A stretch of DNA of 64,000 nt from Kribbella antiqua (GTDB taxonomy: Bacteria > Actinomycetota > Actinomycetes > Propionibacteriales > Kribbellaceae), in assembly GCF_004345665.1 (NCBI RefSeq), contig NZ_SLWR01000013.1:62001-126000 (forward strand). The letters are read 5' to 3'. Positions 16,757 through 24,418 of this stretch are shown piece after piece. How positions within the stretch are numbered: position 1 is the first letter of the stretch; every line of letters begins with the position of its first letter. The position numbers and the translations under genes are program-made. The notes under the pieces were generated by a model. The model was not told the DNA's origin and made no database searches. It saw only the letters and a program-made list of their open reading frames with translations.

Positions 16757-17542
16757 TCACGGCCGGCGCCAGTCGTCTTCTTTCAGGTGGCTGCCGGCCA
16801 TGGGGCCCATCTGGAGCATGCCGCCGTCGGCGACGATGCTGGCGCCGGTGATGTACGACGCCTTCGGGGAGGCGAGGAACGCGATCACGGCGGCGATCTC
16901 GCGGGCGTGACCCGGTCTGCCGAGCGGAACTCCGGGTCGATGCTTGTCGCGGGGATCCTCGTCGGTCTGGCCCGTCATAGGGGTCGCTATCTCGCCGGGT
17001 GCGACTGCGTTCGCGGTGATGCCGTGGTGGCCGAGTTCGAGGGCCAGGGTCTTGATCAGCAGGCCGAGGCCGCCTTTGGCCGCGTCGTACGGCGCTGCGC
17101 CGACGCGGGGCTGATGTTCATGGACGCTGGTGACAGCGATCAGCCGGCCGCCGTTGCCGGACGCAATCATTCTCCGGGCGGCTCGTTGCAGGCACAGGAA
17201 GGCGCCGTCGAGGTCGACACTGATGACCTTGCGCCAAGCGTCGTACTCGAGATCGACGGCGAGTTCGCCGGTTCCGGTGCCGCTGTTCGCGACGAGTACG
17301 TCGAGGCCACCGAGGTCGTCGGCCAGTTTGTCGATCACGTCAGCGGCGTCGGGAAGGATCTCGAGGTCGAGATGCTCGACAACGGCGCGGCGGCCGAGGT
17401 CGCGTACTTCGGCCGCGGTCCCCTCGGCGCCGGTGTGATCGCTGTGCCAGGTGACTCCGATGTCGAAGCCGTCCTTGGCCAGTTCCACCGCTGTGGCCCG
17501 GCCGATCCCGCTGTCGGAACCGGTCACGATGGCTTGAGGCAT
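16757..17542 (-). CDS. SDR-family oxidoreductase
   Basis: 261-aa classical short-chain dehydrogenase, cytoplasmic, NAD(P)-dependent. Cofactor loop TGSDSGIG at 7-14, structural NSGTG near 86 (usual NNAG altered to ANSG), catalytic S139, Y152 and K156 (PYDAAK), and the C-terminal YITGASIVADGG. It is closest in style to glucose 1-dehydrogenase/3-oxoacyl reductase-like proteins; the substrate is not predictable. Intact; ATG start at 17542. Confidence 0.9.
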   Translation of the reverse strand: MPQAIVTGSDSGIGRATAVELAKDGFDIGVTWHSDHTGAEGTAAEVRDLGRRAVVEHLDLEILPDAADVIDKLADDLGGLDVLVANSGTGTGELAVDLEYDAWRKVISVDLDGAFLCLQRAARRMIASGNGGRLIAVTSVHEHQPRVGAAPYDAAKGGLGLLIKTLALELGHHGITANAVAPGEIATPMTGQTDEDPRDKHRPGVPLGRPGHAREIAAVIAFLASPKASYITGASIVADGGMLQMGPMAGSHLKEDDWRRP

Positions 17543-17615
17543 GCCGGGCCGGTACCCTCGCCGGAGGTGCGGAAAACGACCAGGCCTGCGGTGTGTTCCC
17601 GGCGCACCTCTGTGG

Positions 17616-18392
17616 TTAGCGCGGTTGGCATTGCGGACACCAGGCGGTGCCTCTGCCGCCTACGCGGCCGTGGGCGAGGGTGGTCCCGCAGCGGGGGCAG
17701 GAGCCGGACTTCTCGTCGCGGCGGCCGGTCAGCCAGGTCTTTCGAGGTGGAACCCGTCCTTGCGGGATGGACCGCCGCAGGACAGTGCGCATCCTGGCAT
17801 GGAGCCGGGCGAGGTCCTCGGGCTCCAGTTCGGCACATGACCGTCGCGGGTGAATACGTGCCCGCCACAGGATCTCGTCGGCCAGGAGGTTGCCGAGCCC
17901 GGCGACAACGACCTGGTCCAGGAGCGCCGGCTTGACCTGGCGACGCAGCCCGGTGAGCTGGTCCCGGAGTTCGGCGAGGGACAGTTCCGCCGCATCGGGT
18001 CCGAGGTTGGCGAGCACTCGCCGTACGTCGTCCTGGCTGTGGGCCAGGCGAAGCCCGTGAAGTTTGCGCATGTCCCGGTAGGACAACTCGCTGTCGGCGA
18101 AAGCGAAGACGATGCGATCGTGGCGATGCCGGATGGTTGCCCAATGCAATGACCCGGTCATCCCGAAGTGCAGGAGCACGGCCTTCTTCGAGCTCGCAAT
18201 GGGAACGATGAGGTACTTGCCATGCCGCCACGGTTGACCGAACTTTCGGCCGTGCAATGCCTGCTGGAGTGCCTCGATGCTGACGCCACGCAGTACTCCG
18301 GCATCGAGGACGTCGACGCGACGGATCCGGCGCCCGACCGCATGGTCGGAAATCACTCGGCGGAATCCTTCGACGTCGGGTAGTTCCGGCAC
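17616..18392 (-). CDS. Fpg/Nei-family DNA glycosylase
   Basis: 258-aa base-excision repair enzyme (glycosylase/AP lyase). The start is GTG 18392, because the mature protein must begin M-P-E-L-P: the catalytic proline P2 and E3 follow the start directly. A conserved lysine is in GRKFGQPWRHGKYL, the H2TH domain in the middle (LLDQVVVAGLGNLLADEILW), and the C-terminal zinc finger CPRCGTTL...GRGTAWCPQCQ. The finger and P2 are intact, so it should be active. Fpg versus Nei cannot be decided reliably here. The alternative longer start at 18434 would bury the catalytic proline. Confidence 0.9.
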   Translation of the reverse strand: MPELPDVEGFRRVISDHAVGRRIRRVDVLDAGVLRGVSIEALQQALHGRKFGQPWRHGKYLIVPIASSKKAVLLHFGMTGSLHWATIRHRHDRIVFAFADSELSYRDMRKLHGLRLAHSQDDVRRVLANLGPDAAELSLAELRDQLTGLRRQVKPALLDQVVVAGLGNLLADEILWRARIHPRRSCAELEPEDLARLHARMRTVLRRSIPQGRVPPRKTWLTGRRDEKSGSCPRCGTTLAHGRVGGRGTAWCPQCQPR

Positions 18393-18467
18393 GCTGTCGG
18401 CGTACCCACCTGAGGGCAGGCCGACACTCTGCATGGTTTGCCGAGGTGCGCTAACGGCAACGGCCGA

Positions 18468-18736
18468 TCACGGGATGACGGTTGACGCCTCGGCCGCGAG
18501 GTGGGAGATCATCATGTCCGCGCGTCGCGGGCGAACGCGAGGGCTACCGCACGTCCGATGCCCGAATCGCCGCCGGTGATCAGGGCTCGTCGTCCGGTGA
18601 GCTTGCCAGCGCCCCGGTGCGTCCCTTCGCCGTAATCGGGCTCGGGCTCCATCGCACCGCTCTGTCCAGGGTGTTCCTGCTGATCGGGCTGCTGCAGCTC
18701 CGGTCCGCCGTACCGCGTTCGTGGATCTGTGCTCAT
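18468..18736 (-). pseudogene. N-terminal fragment of a stress-type SDR
   Basis: ATG 18736 with a GGAAGG ribosome site opens with MSTDPRTRYGGPELQQ, then ALITGGDSGIGRAVALAFAR, the usual 60-residue start of YdaD/YhdF-type general-stress SDRs. After AFARD a frameshift follows (ADMMISHLAAEAS continues in the next frame) and then a stop near 18468. The cofactor loop is there, but the catalytic half is gone. Confidence 0.75.
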
Positions 18737-18825
18737 TGTGTGGCCTTCCTTGTCCGGCGCTGCGGTGGCGGCCCAGCCCGCCGTACTGGCCGCGCGCAGA
18801 CGTTGTCTCGGCCGCGGCCGGCGGC

Positions 18826-19014
18826 CTACATGAGTGGGTCGGCGTCGGGCCGGCCGGGCAGGTCCGGGTTGGGATCGAAGTCCGGATCCCGGTCCGGGTC
18901 GGGTGCGCTGTCCGGGTCGGCGTCGGGATCGGGTGCCGGCAGGTCGGGGTCCACATCGGGCTCCGGGAACGGTCCGACGGGATCGTTAGGATCCTGCGGG
19001 AAAGGCGTCGACAT
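18826..19014 (-). CDS. Asp/Pro-repeat small protein
   Basis: 62 aa, from ATG 19014 with a strong AAGGAGG ribosome site. After MSTPFPQDPND the sequence is almost only D, P, A, N and L arranged as DPD steps (PDVDPDLPAPDPDADPDSAP and on). No signal peptide, no hydrophobic core, very acidic: likely disordered. Such proteins occur beside stress genes in actinobacteria, but no function is known to me. The good ribosome site argues it is expressed. Confidence 0.6.
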   Translation of the reverse strand: MSTPFPQDPNDPVGPFPEPDVDPDLPAPDPDADPDSAPDPDRDPDFDPNPDLPGRPDADPLM

Positions 19015-19383
19015 GACGGGCCTCCTTTCGCTTGTTGAGCCACCCAGTACCCCGCGTCGATGCACCGGCCGCGATCGCCCCCTTACACATCCGTGTGTCC
19101 GGGATGCAAGCGTCGTTGCCACAACCACCGAGTCAACCCGGCATCGTTGTCACCTGCGCAACCGATCGTTCGACCGCCTCTCACGAGTGCGATGAGCTTG
19201 GGGGAGTGGAAGTGCGCCTACTCGCGAGGTAGCTGCTCATTGGGGTCCTCGTGCGGATTGCAGTCGGGTTCTTCGTCGGGCGCCCCGGAGGGACCGGTGG
19301 AACCAGCGTGTCGGTTTGTGAGCGATGGTTTCGCGTGGCCGGGCCACGGGTACCACAGGGTGGCTCTGGCACGAGGAGGAACC
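19015..19383. other. intergenic region between two divergent small stress genes
   Basis: 369 bases holding the ribosome site of the Asp/Pro protein at the left and the sigma-B-type promoter plus ribosome site of the hemerythrin gene at the right. No further gene seen. Confidence 0.5.
19327..19353 (+). promoter_or_regulatory. sigma-B-type stress promoter of the hemerythrin gene
   Basis: GGTTTC, a 15-nt spacer, then GGGTAC. This matches the actinobacterial general-stress sigma consensus (GNNTT, 14-16 nt, GGGTAY). It ends 30 nt before the start codon at 19384. Confidence 0.6.
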
Positions 19384-19959
19384 ATGGCGATCGTTACCCC
19401 AGGAGATCAGGACGACTTGGTCACAGTGATCACGAAGGACCACCGTGACGTCGAGCTGATCTTCGCCGAACTCGAGTTGGGACACGGCACGCCGCAGCAT
19501 CGCAGAGATCTGGCCGATCACATGACCACCGAACTGGTTCGTCACTCCGTGGCCGAGGAGATGTACATGTACCCGGCGGCACGAAGGTCTCTGCCTGACG
19601 GTGACAAGGTCGCGGATCACGAGATCGAGGAACACGCCGAAGTGGAGCGCAAGCTCAAGAATCTTGAGGGCGTGCGGGCGACCGATCCGCATTTCGACGA
19701 CCTGGTCGCCCGGGTGATCGCCGACGTCCGGCACCACGTTCGGGAGGAAGAGGAACAGCTGCTGCCGCGACTGCAGGAAGCCTGCACTGTGGAAGAACTG
19801 CTCGAGCTCGGACGGATGGTGGTCCGGGCCAAGGACTCCGCGCCGACCAGGCCGCATCCGGCGGCGCCGCACAAACCGCCCGCCAACCTGATCCTTGGGC
19901 CGGGCGTCGGCATGATCGACAAGCTGAGGGACGCCCTCACCGGCCGCAACCGTGCCTGA
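19384..19959 (+). CDS. hemerythrin HHE-domain protein
   Basis: 191-aa cytoplasmic protein; a four-helix bundle binding a di-iron centre. Likely ligands: H20 (ITKDHRDVE), H54/E58 (VRHSVAEEM), H79 and H84 (DHEIEEHAEVER), and H117-118/E122 (RHHVREEEEQLLP). The C-terminal 50 residues are a proline-rich tail with PHPAAPHKPPAN. ATG 19384 with a GAGGAGG ribosome site decides the start; the longer frame to 19060 lacks one. The stress-type promoter upstream fits a role in oxygen, NO or iron sensing, which is known for relatives but not shown here. Confidence 0.9.
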   Translation: MAIVTPGDQDDLVTVITKDHRDVELIFAELELGHGTPQHRRDLADHMTTELVRHSVAEEMYMYPAARRSLPDGDKVADHEIEEHAEVERKLKNLEGVRATDPHFDDLVARVIADVRHHVREEEEQLLPRLQEACTVEELLELGRMVVRAKDSAPTRPHPAAPHKPPANLILGPGVGMIDKLRDALTGRNRA

Positions 19960-20140
19960 CCTGTCGATGTCGGTCACCGGCGGCGAACAATTCCTTGGCT
20001 GCGGCAACCGCCACGTTCGCGGAATGCGGCGCTGAGCTTGCGGCGACCTGCGCTTGTGTCCGTCGAAGCAGAGCGGGAACAGGTGTTGGGTTGAGCAGAT
20101 GGCGAGCGTTGGTTCGTCAACTGAGTAAGGGTTGGAGAGG

Positions 20141-20620
20141 ATGAGCGTGGCATCGATGGGCCGGGTCTTGATCCGAGGCGCCGCCGCGGGGGCAGCAGGA
20201 ACCACTGCCCTGAATGCCATGACCTACATGGACATGGTGGTCCGCGGGCGCCCTGCCAGTACGACGCCGAGCCGTACCGTGGAGGAGGTGGCGGCTCGTC
20301 TCGGTGTGCCGGTCCCTGGCTCTGGCCCGCAGCGATCAAACCGCGTGTCCGCATTGGGCGCTCTTGGGGGACTCCTGACGGGCGTGGGTTCGGGCGCCGC
20401 ACTGGCCGTCGTACGCGCAACGGGTCCGCGTCGCAGTCCGCTCGCAGTTGGCGTGATCGCGGTGGCTGGTGCGTTGCTCGGTGGCAACGGACCGATGATC
20501 GCTCTCGGAGTCACTGATCCACGCGACTGGTCGGCGGCCGACTGGGCCGCCGACCTGATCCCGCACCTCGCCTACGGGCTCGTCACCGGCTGGGTCCTGG
20601 ACAGGTTGGACCGGGGCTGA
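20141..20620 (+). CDS. putative membrane protein
   Basis: 159 aa with two to three Gly/Ala-rich hydrophobic helices (GAAAGAAGTTALNAM near the start, ALGALGGLLTGVGSGAALAVV, and ALLGGNGPMIALGV) and a conserved-looking C-terminus DWAADLIPHLAYGLVTGWVL. I do not recognise a named family; such proteins are common in actinobacteria. A GGAGAGG lies directly before ATG 20141, so ATG 20156 may be the true start. Confidence 0.7.
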   Translation: MSVASMGRVLIRGAAAGAAGTTALNAMTYMDMVVRGRPASTTPSRTVEEVAARLGVPVPGSGPQRSNRVSALGALGGLLTGVGSGAALAVVRATGPRRSPLAVGVIAVAGALLGGNGPMIALGVTDPRDWSAADWAADLIPHLAYGLVTGWVLDRLDRG

Positions 20621-20678
20621 GCGCGCGTCGACCACGAGGGCTACGCACAAGAGATCCTGCGCAGCGGCGGCAACGCGC

Positions 20679-21278
20679 TTAGTCCGCGTTTCGGCGCTGC
20701 GGGCCGACGCCCTCGGGGATCTGATCGTGAAGGTGCGGGATGTAAACGAGCTTCTGCGTCCGACCGTCGAGCACGGTCGACTCGATGAGTTCCAGGTCGA
20801 GCTCGGCCCCGTCGTGGAGGAGGGCCGCTTCCCCGGCTCGACCTGAGACGGCGGGGAACATGATGATCTCGAGCCGGTCGACAAGGCCGGCGGCAAGCAG
20901 AGCGCGGTTCAGCGCGACGCTGCCGTGCGATCTCATCGGGACGTCCGTGGTGCGCTTCAGACGCTCGATCGCGGTCACCGCATCCTCGTTGAGAACCGTC
21001 GAGTTCTGCCACCCGAGTGGCTCTTCCAGCGTGCTGGAGAACACGATCTTCGGCAGCTCGTTCAGGCTGTCGTAGTAAGGCTCGTCATACTCGACCACGA
21101 ATTTCCGGAACTGCCGGAACGTCGTCGCGCCGAAGACGAGCACCTGGTCCTGCGCGAACGTGCGCACCCGGTCCTCGCGGACCTCGGGGCCCTCCTTCCC
21201 CCAGTATCCGGGCCAGCCTCTGGCCATGCCGTAGCCGTCCAGGCTGCAGAAGAAGTCGACGGTGAAGGTGGTGCTCAT
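20679..21278 (-). CDS. dihydrofolate reductase-family protein (RibD C-terminal type)
   Basis: 199 aa. Starts TTFTVDFFCSLDGYGMA, the usual strand-loop of bacterial DHFR-like reductases of the YwjB/YyaP type; VLVFGATTFRQF and the conserved glycine-rich GSVALNRALLAAGLVDRLEI loop follow. Cytoplasmic NADPH-binding fold; the substrate is unknown and most relatives are not true DHFR. ATG 21278 follows GGAAAGGGAG; the frame to 21380 is longer but lacks a site. Last intact gene before the tRNA-Lys scar. Confidence 0.85.
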   Translation of the reverse strand: MSTTFTVDFFCSLDGYGMARGWPGYWGKEGPEVREDRVRTFAQDQVLVFGATTFRQFRKFVVEYDEPYYDSLNELPKIVFSSTLEEPLGWQNSTVLNEDAVTAIERLKRTTDVPMRSHGSVALNRALLAAGLVDRLEIIMFPAVSGRAGEAALLHDGAELDLELIESTVLDGRTQKLVYIPHLHDQIPEGVGPQRRNAD

Positions 21279-21664
21279 GGCGCTACTCCCTTTCCTCACA
21301 CCACCCAGGTGGGCGGCTTCACAACTTCTACGAACACGACCAGCCCGATCCGACACCTGCATCGAAACGGGTCCCATCATCGGGCCGGCCGGAGCGACGC
21401 CGGCGCGAGTGTGACCGGCGGGCGTCCATAGACCCGCGGTGGCCGCGCCGCGTCACGCCGTCGGTCACGAAGTCCGGCTGCCGTACTAGGCTCGACACCG
21501 GTGCGAGCCGGACGACTTCCACTCCCGCGCACCCTTTTACACACCGCAATCAGCGCGAAAGGACGATGAGAGATGAGAACGCCTACGCCAACCCCAGCCG
21601 CTCAATCCCTTAAATACAAGACCTCTTGCGCTCCGCTGGCAATCGATGATCAAACTGGGCTGGG

Positions 21665-21701
21665 AATCAGCGGGTTCGGGGTTCGAGTCCCTGTCTGCGC
21701 A
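21665..21701 (+). other. 3' half of a tRNA-Lys(CUU) gene, candidate attachment site
   Basis: From A21665 the sequence follows tRNA-Lys from just after the anticodon: AATCAGC (3' anticodon stem), GGGTTC variable loop, T-arm CGGGG-TTCGAGT-CCCTG, then 3' acceptor strand TCTGCGC and discriminator A. The 5' half (D-arm, acceptor GCGCAGA) is absent; upstream is unrelated. A break exactly in the anticodon loop is where tyrosine-recombinase elements commonly cross over. The intact tRNA gene should lie beyond the left end of the window if this is the displaced chromosomal 3' end. Confidence 0.75.
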
Positions 21702-21706
21702 CATCA

Positions 21707-21739
21707 GCCCCAGGTCACGCGAGTGTCCTGGGCTTCTTT
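21707..21739 (+). terminator. rho-independent terminator of the tRNA-Lys remnant
   Basis: Stem GCCCCAGGTCAC / GTGTCCTGGGC with a GCGA loop (one bulge, one mismatch) followed by TTCTTT. It starts 6 nt after the tRNA 3' end, the normal position for an actinobacterial tRNA terminator. Confidence 0.7.
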
Positions 21740-22029
21740 GTGCCCGTCGCACACCACTTACGCACCACTTTCCCGGATCTCCGCAGCGAACTGATCCGTC
21801 GGCCTCGCCTCCACCTCCTCCCTCCGAAGACCTGGATGGCGTCGGCAGCCTTCATCCGATCGTGACTGTGCGTCACATCACATCGGTTCGCATCGTTGCC
21901 GACGTCTCGGCTTCCCCACGCCGACACCCCTTGAGCGGCCAACCGTCGTACCAGTGCTCGGACCGCTTCGCGGATCGCCAGGCGCCGGTCGGCCGCCTCG
22001 GTCAGGTGGTACATGGAGCCGGCCATCGG

Positions 22030-22173
22030 CCGGTCGACGCGATCACGCAGGTCGATGACGTCGTACATATCTCAACGGAGCGCACAAAAGTTGCCGGAGG
22101 CCCCATCTACGATCCGAGCGTCGTACCTGAGCGGTCGTACTACGGCATGGTCTACGGCCACTTCCCTGGTTCG
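22030..22173 (+). pseudogene. PRC-barrel protein tail
   Basis: Plus-strand PVDAITQVDDVVHISTERTK, then GGPIYDPSVVPERSYY and VYGHF, is the C-terminal third of the same PRC-barrel family as the broken gene at 13849. There is no start, no N-terminal barrel half, and the frame continues without a normal end. A relic just right of the tRNA scar. Confidence 0.65.
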
Positions 22174-22338
22174 CCGACTCGACGCCGCGCACCGGCGCCC
22201 ACGCAAGGGAAGGTCGGCCCATCATTCGGACTATTTTCGATGCCATGGCGGATGAGGTTGCGGGTCGCCTGGTGACCCTCCGATGAACGATGCGCCACTC
22301 ACGCTGGTCCGACTACGAGACGTTTCTGTGGGCGGCGT

Positions 22339-23334
22339 CTAGCCCAGCGTCCGGGGTAGGCCGAAGTACGGTGCGAGCGCTGCCTCGAATCGAGTCAGCT
22401 CGCAGATCCGGTCGCCGGCGAGGCCGACTACGTAGACGCCGGTGACGTGCAGGAGGCCGGTGACGGGGTCTCGGCGATAGTCGCCCCACGCCGGCTGACC
22501 GTTCGCGCGGACAGGCACCAACTGGTCGCTCTCCCTCCAGTGGAGGTAGACCGCAGTGAAGAAGCGGTGCACCGCAGCGGTTCCGCGGTACTCGAACGGC
22601 AGGGGCGGCATCCGCATCCACGCGTCGTCGGTCATCAGCGCGACAAGCGCGTCGATGTCATGTTCGGTGAAGGCCGCGACGAAGCGGTCGAGCAGCGCCC
22701 GCTCCTCCGACCCGCCGGGCGGGGGTGGGGGTGGATCGGTCGAGCGGGACGCGGCCATCGTCGCGCGGGCACGCTTGAGCGCGCTGGTGACAGCGTCCTC
22801 GGTGAGCCCCAGCAGTTGCGCGGTCTCACTGGCGCGGTATCCGAGCACGTCGCGCAGTAGCAGCACGGCGCGCTGGTTCGGGGGGAGCAGTTGAACGGCG
22901 GTGACGAACGCAAGCGAGATCGCCTCGCGTGACTCGTAGCGGGCCTCGGGCCCGGGCGCCTGGTCGGACAATCCCCCCAGTAGCACGTCGGGGAAAGGCT
23001 GTAGCCACAGCACCTCACCCAGACGGGTCGGCTCCGGCGGCCGTACCGGCAGCGGTGCCGCCGTCACAGGCCGCCGTCCGGACGAGCGCAGCAGGTTCAG
23101 GCACCGGTTGGTGGCGATGCGGTACAGCCAGGTGCGGACCGACGAGCGGCCCTCGAAGCCGTCGATGCCGAGCCACGCCGCGAGCAGCGTCTCCTGCACC
23201 GCGTCCTCGGCGTCCTGCAGCGAACCGAGCATCCGGTAGCAATGCACCTGCAGCTCGCCACGGTGCGACTCCACCAGGGCAGCGAACGCGTCCCGGTCCC
23301 CGCCCCGCGCCCGCTGGAGCAGTTCTGCCGACAT
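22339..23334 (-). CDS. ECF sigma factor with C-terminal SnoaL-like domain
   Basis: 331 aa. Region 2 is at about 8-75 (RMLGSLQDAEDAVQETLLAAW) and region 4 at about 145-200 (LPPNQRAVLLLRDVLGYRAS, then ALKRARATM). A Pro-rich hinge leads to a SnoaL-like domain (LLDRFVAAFTEHDIDALVAL to the end). This is the SigG/SigJ-like group, in which the tail replaces an anti-sigma factor and tunes activity. There is no anti-sigma gene beside it, in line with that. Divergent from the SDR at 23472, a likely target. ATG start at 23334; GGTGG lies a few bases before it. Confidence 0.9.
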   Translation of the reverse strand: MSAELLQRARGGDRDAFAALVESHRGELQVHCYRMLGSLQDAEDAVQETLLAAWLGIDGFEGRSSVRTWLYRIATNRCLNLLRSSGRRPVTAAPLPVRPPEPTRLGEVLWLQPFPDVLLGGLSDQAPGPEARYESREAISLAFVTAVQLLPPNQRAVLLLRDVLGYRASETAQLLGLTEDAVTSALKRARATMAASRSTDPPPPPPGGSEERALLDRFVAAFTEHDIDALVALMTDDAWMRMPPLPFEYRGTAAVHRFFTAVYLHWRESDQLVPVRANGQPAWGDYRRDPVTGLLHVTGVYVVGLAGDRICELTRFEAALAPYFGLPRTLG

Positions 23335-23417
23335 CAGCCACCTCCCATCGAATCATCTCTCCTGGTACAGACCCCGGCGGGCACCGGAACTGGTCGCGGC
23401 CGCGGCGCCCAGTTTCG

Positions 23418-23432
23418 GACACGTGCCGTGTC
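23418..23432. promoter_or_regulatory. inverted repeat between sigma factor and SDR genes
   Basis: GACACG-TGC-CGTGTC, perfect 6-bp arms, in the 137-bp divergent gap. Possible operator or part of the sigma-dependent promoter region; short enough to be chance. Confidence 0.3.
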
Positions 23433-23471
23433 TGTCCTTGTGAAGTCGACGCAACTATTCAGGAGGATGTA

Positions 23472-24197
23472 ATGACGATCGAAGACAAAGCAGTCCTGGT
23501 GACCGGGGCCAATCGCGGCATCGGGCAGGCCCTGGTCGAGGAGGCCTTGAGGAGAGGCGCGAAGCGGGTGTATGCCGGTACGCGCCAGCCCCTGACCCAC
23601 CGGGATCAGCGCGTCACGCCCCTGACCCTGGATGTGACCAACGCGGCCCAGATTCGGGCAGCAGTCGAGAGCGTCGAATCCCTCGACGTCCTCATCAACA
23701 ACGCCGGCGTGGCGCTCTACACCGACCTCAGCAATCGCGCGTCCCTCGAACAGCACCTCGCCGTCAACCTCTTCGGCATCTACGACATGACCCAGGCCTT
23801 CCTGCCGCTACTGACTCGTTCTCGGGGAGCGATCGTCAACGTGCTCTCGCTCGCGGCCTTGGCCGCCGTGCCGCTCGATCCGACCTACGCGATCTCGAAG
23901 GCGGCTGCGTTCTCCCTCACACAATCGCTGCGCACGGCCTTGGCCGAACAAGGCGTAACGGCACACGCCGCCCTGCCCGGTCCTGTCGACACCGACATGG
24001 GCCCAAGGATCGACATTCCGAAAGCCTCACCGGAGTCCGTCGCGCGAGCCATCCTCGACGGCATCGAGAACGGCGACGAGGAGATCTTCCCCGATCCCGT
24101 ATCCGGGTCCGTGGCGGAGGGCTGGCGCACCAGTGCGTCCAAGGCGCTCGAGCGGCAGTTCGCCCTGCTCGTAGCACCACAGCCCATCAACTCATGA
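23472..24197 (+). CDS. SDR-family oxidoreductase
   Basis: 241-aa classical short-chain dehydrogenase. TGANRGIG at 11-18, NNAG at 76-79, catalytic S126, Y139 and K143 (YAISK). AGGAGG lies 6 nt before ATG 23472, so the much longer in-frame extension (back to 22929, antisense to the sigma gene) is a shadow. Substrate unknown. Head-to-head with the ECF sigma gene, so co-regulation is likely. Confidence 0.92.
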   Translation: MTIEDKAVLVTGANRGIGQALVEEALRRGAKRVYAGTRQPLTHRDQRVTPLTLDVTNAAQIRAAVESVESLDVLINNAGVALYTDLSNRASLEQHLAVNLFGIYDMTQAFLPLLTRSRGAIVNVLSLAALAAVPLDPTYAISKAAAFSLTQSLRTALAEQGVTAHAALPGPVDTDMGPRIDIPKASPESVARAILDGIENGDEEIFPDPVSGSVAEGWRTSASKALERQFALLVAPQPINS

Positions 24198-24418
24198 GCA
24201 GAGAAAGAGGACGGCTCAATCGTCATGTCGCGCGACACCCCAGCTAACGACAATCGGTCACCACCCCTGACCGCCAGGTCGCCGCGTCAGCTCGCTACGA
24301 AGGCTTAAGGACGCGTGAGGCTCGATGGCTGGGATGCGAGGGTCCGAATGGTGGTCCGTGGTGCGGAGTCGGCTCAGGTGGGTACCGATGGTGCACCGTT
24401 GCCATCTGGAGGAATGCG

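Larger units (their letters stand above)
21279..22338. other. 1-kb gene-free stretch with tRNA-Lys scar and a PRC-barrel relic
   Basis: No intact gene. 21279-21664 shows nothing I can name. 21665-21739 is the tRNA-Lys 3' fragment and terminator. 22030-22173 is a PRC-barrel gene tail. Minus-strand translation of the tRNA piece gives the familiar false peptide ADRDSNPEPAD. No integrase or excisionase gene is visible on either side. Confidence 0.6.

Noticed and set aside
21537-21752. Minus-strand ORF with peptide ADRDSNPEPAD
   Set aside because: This is the known false translation of the antisense strand of a tRNA, not a protein.
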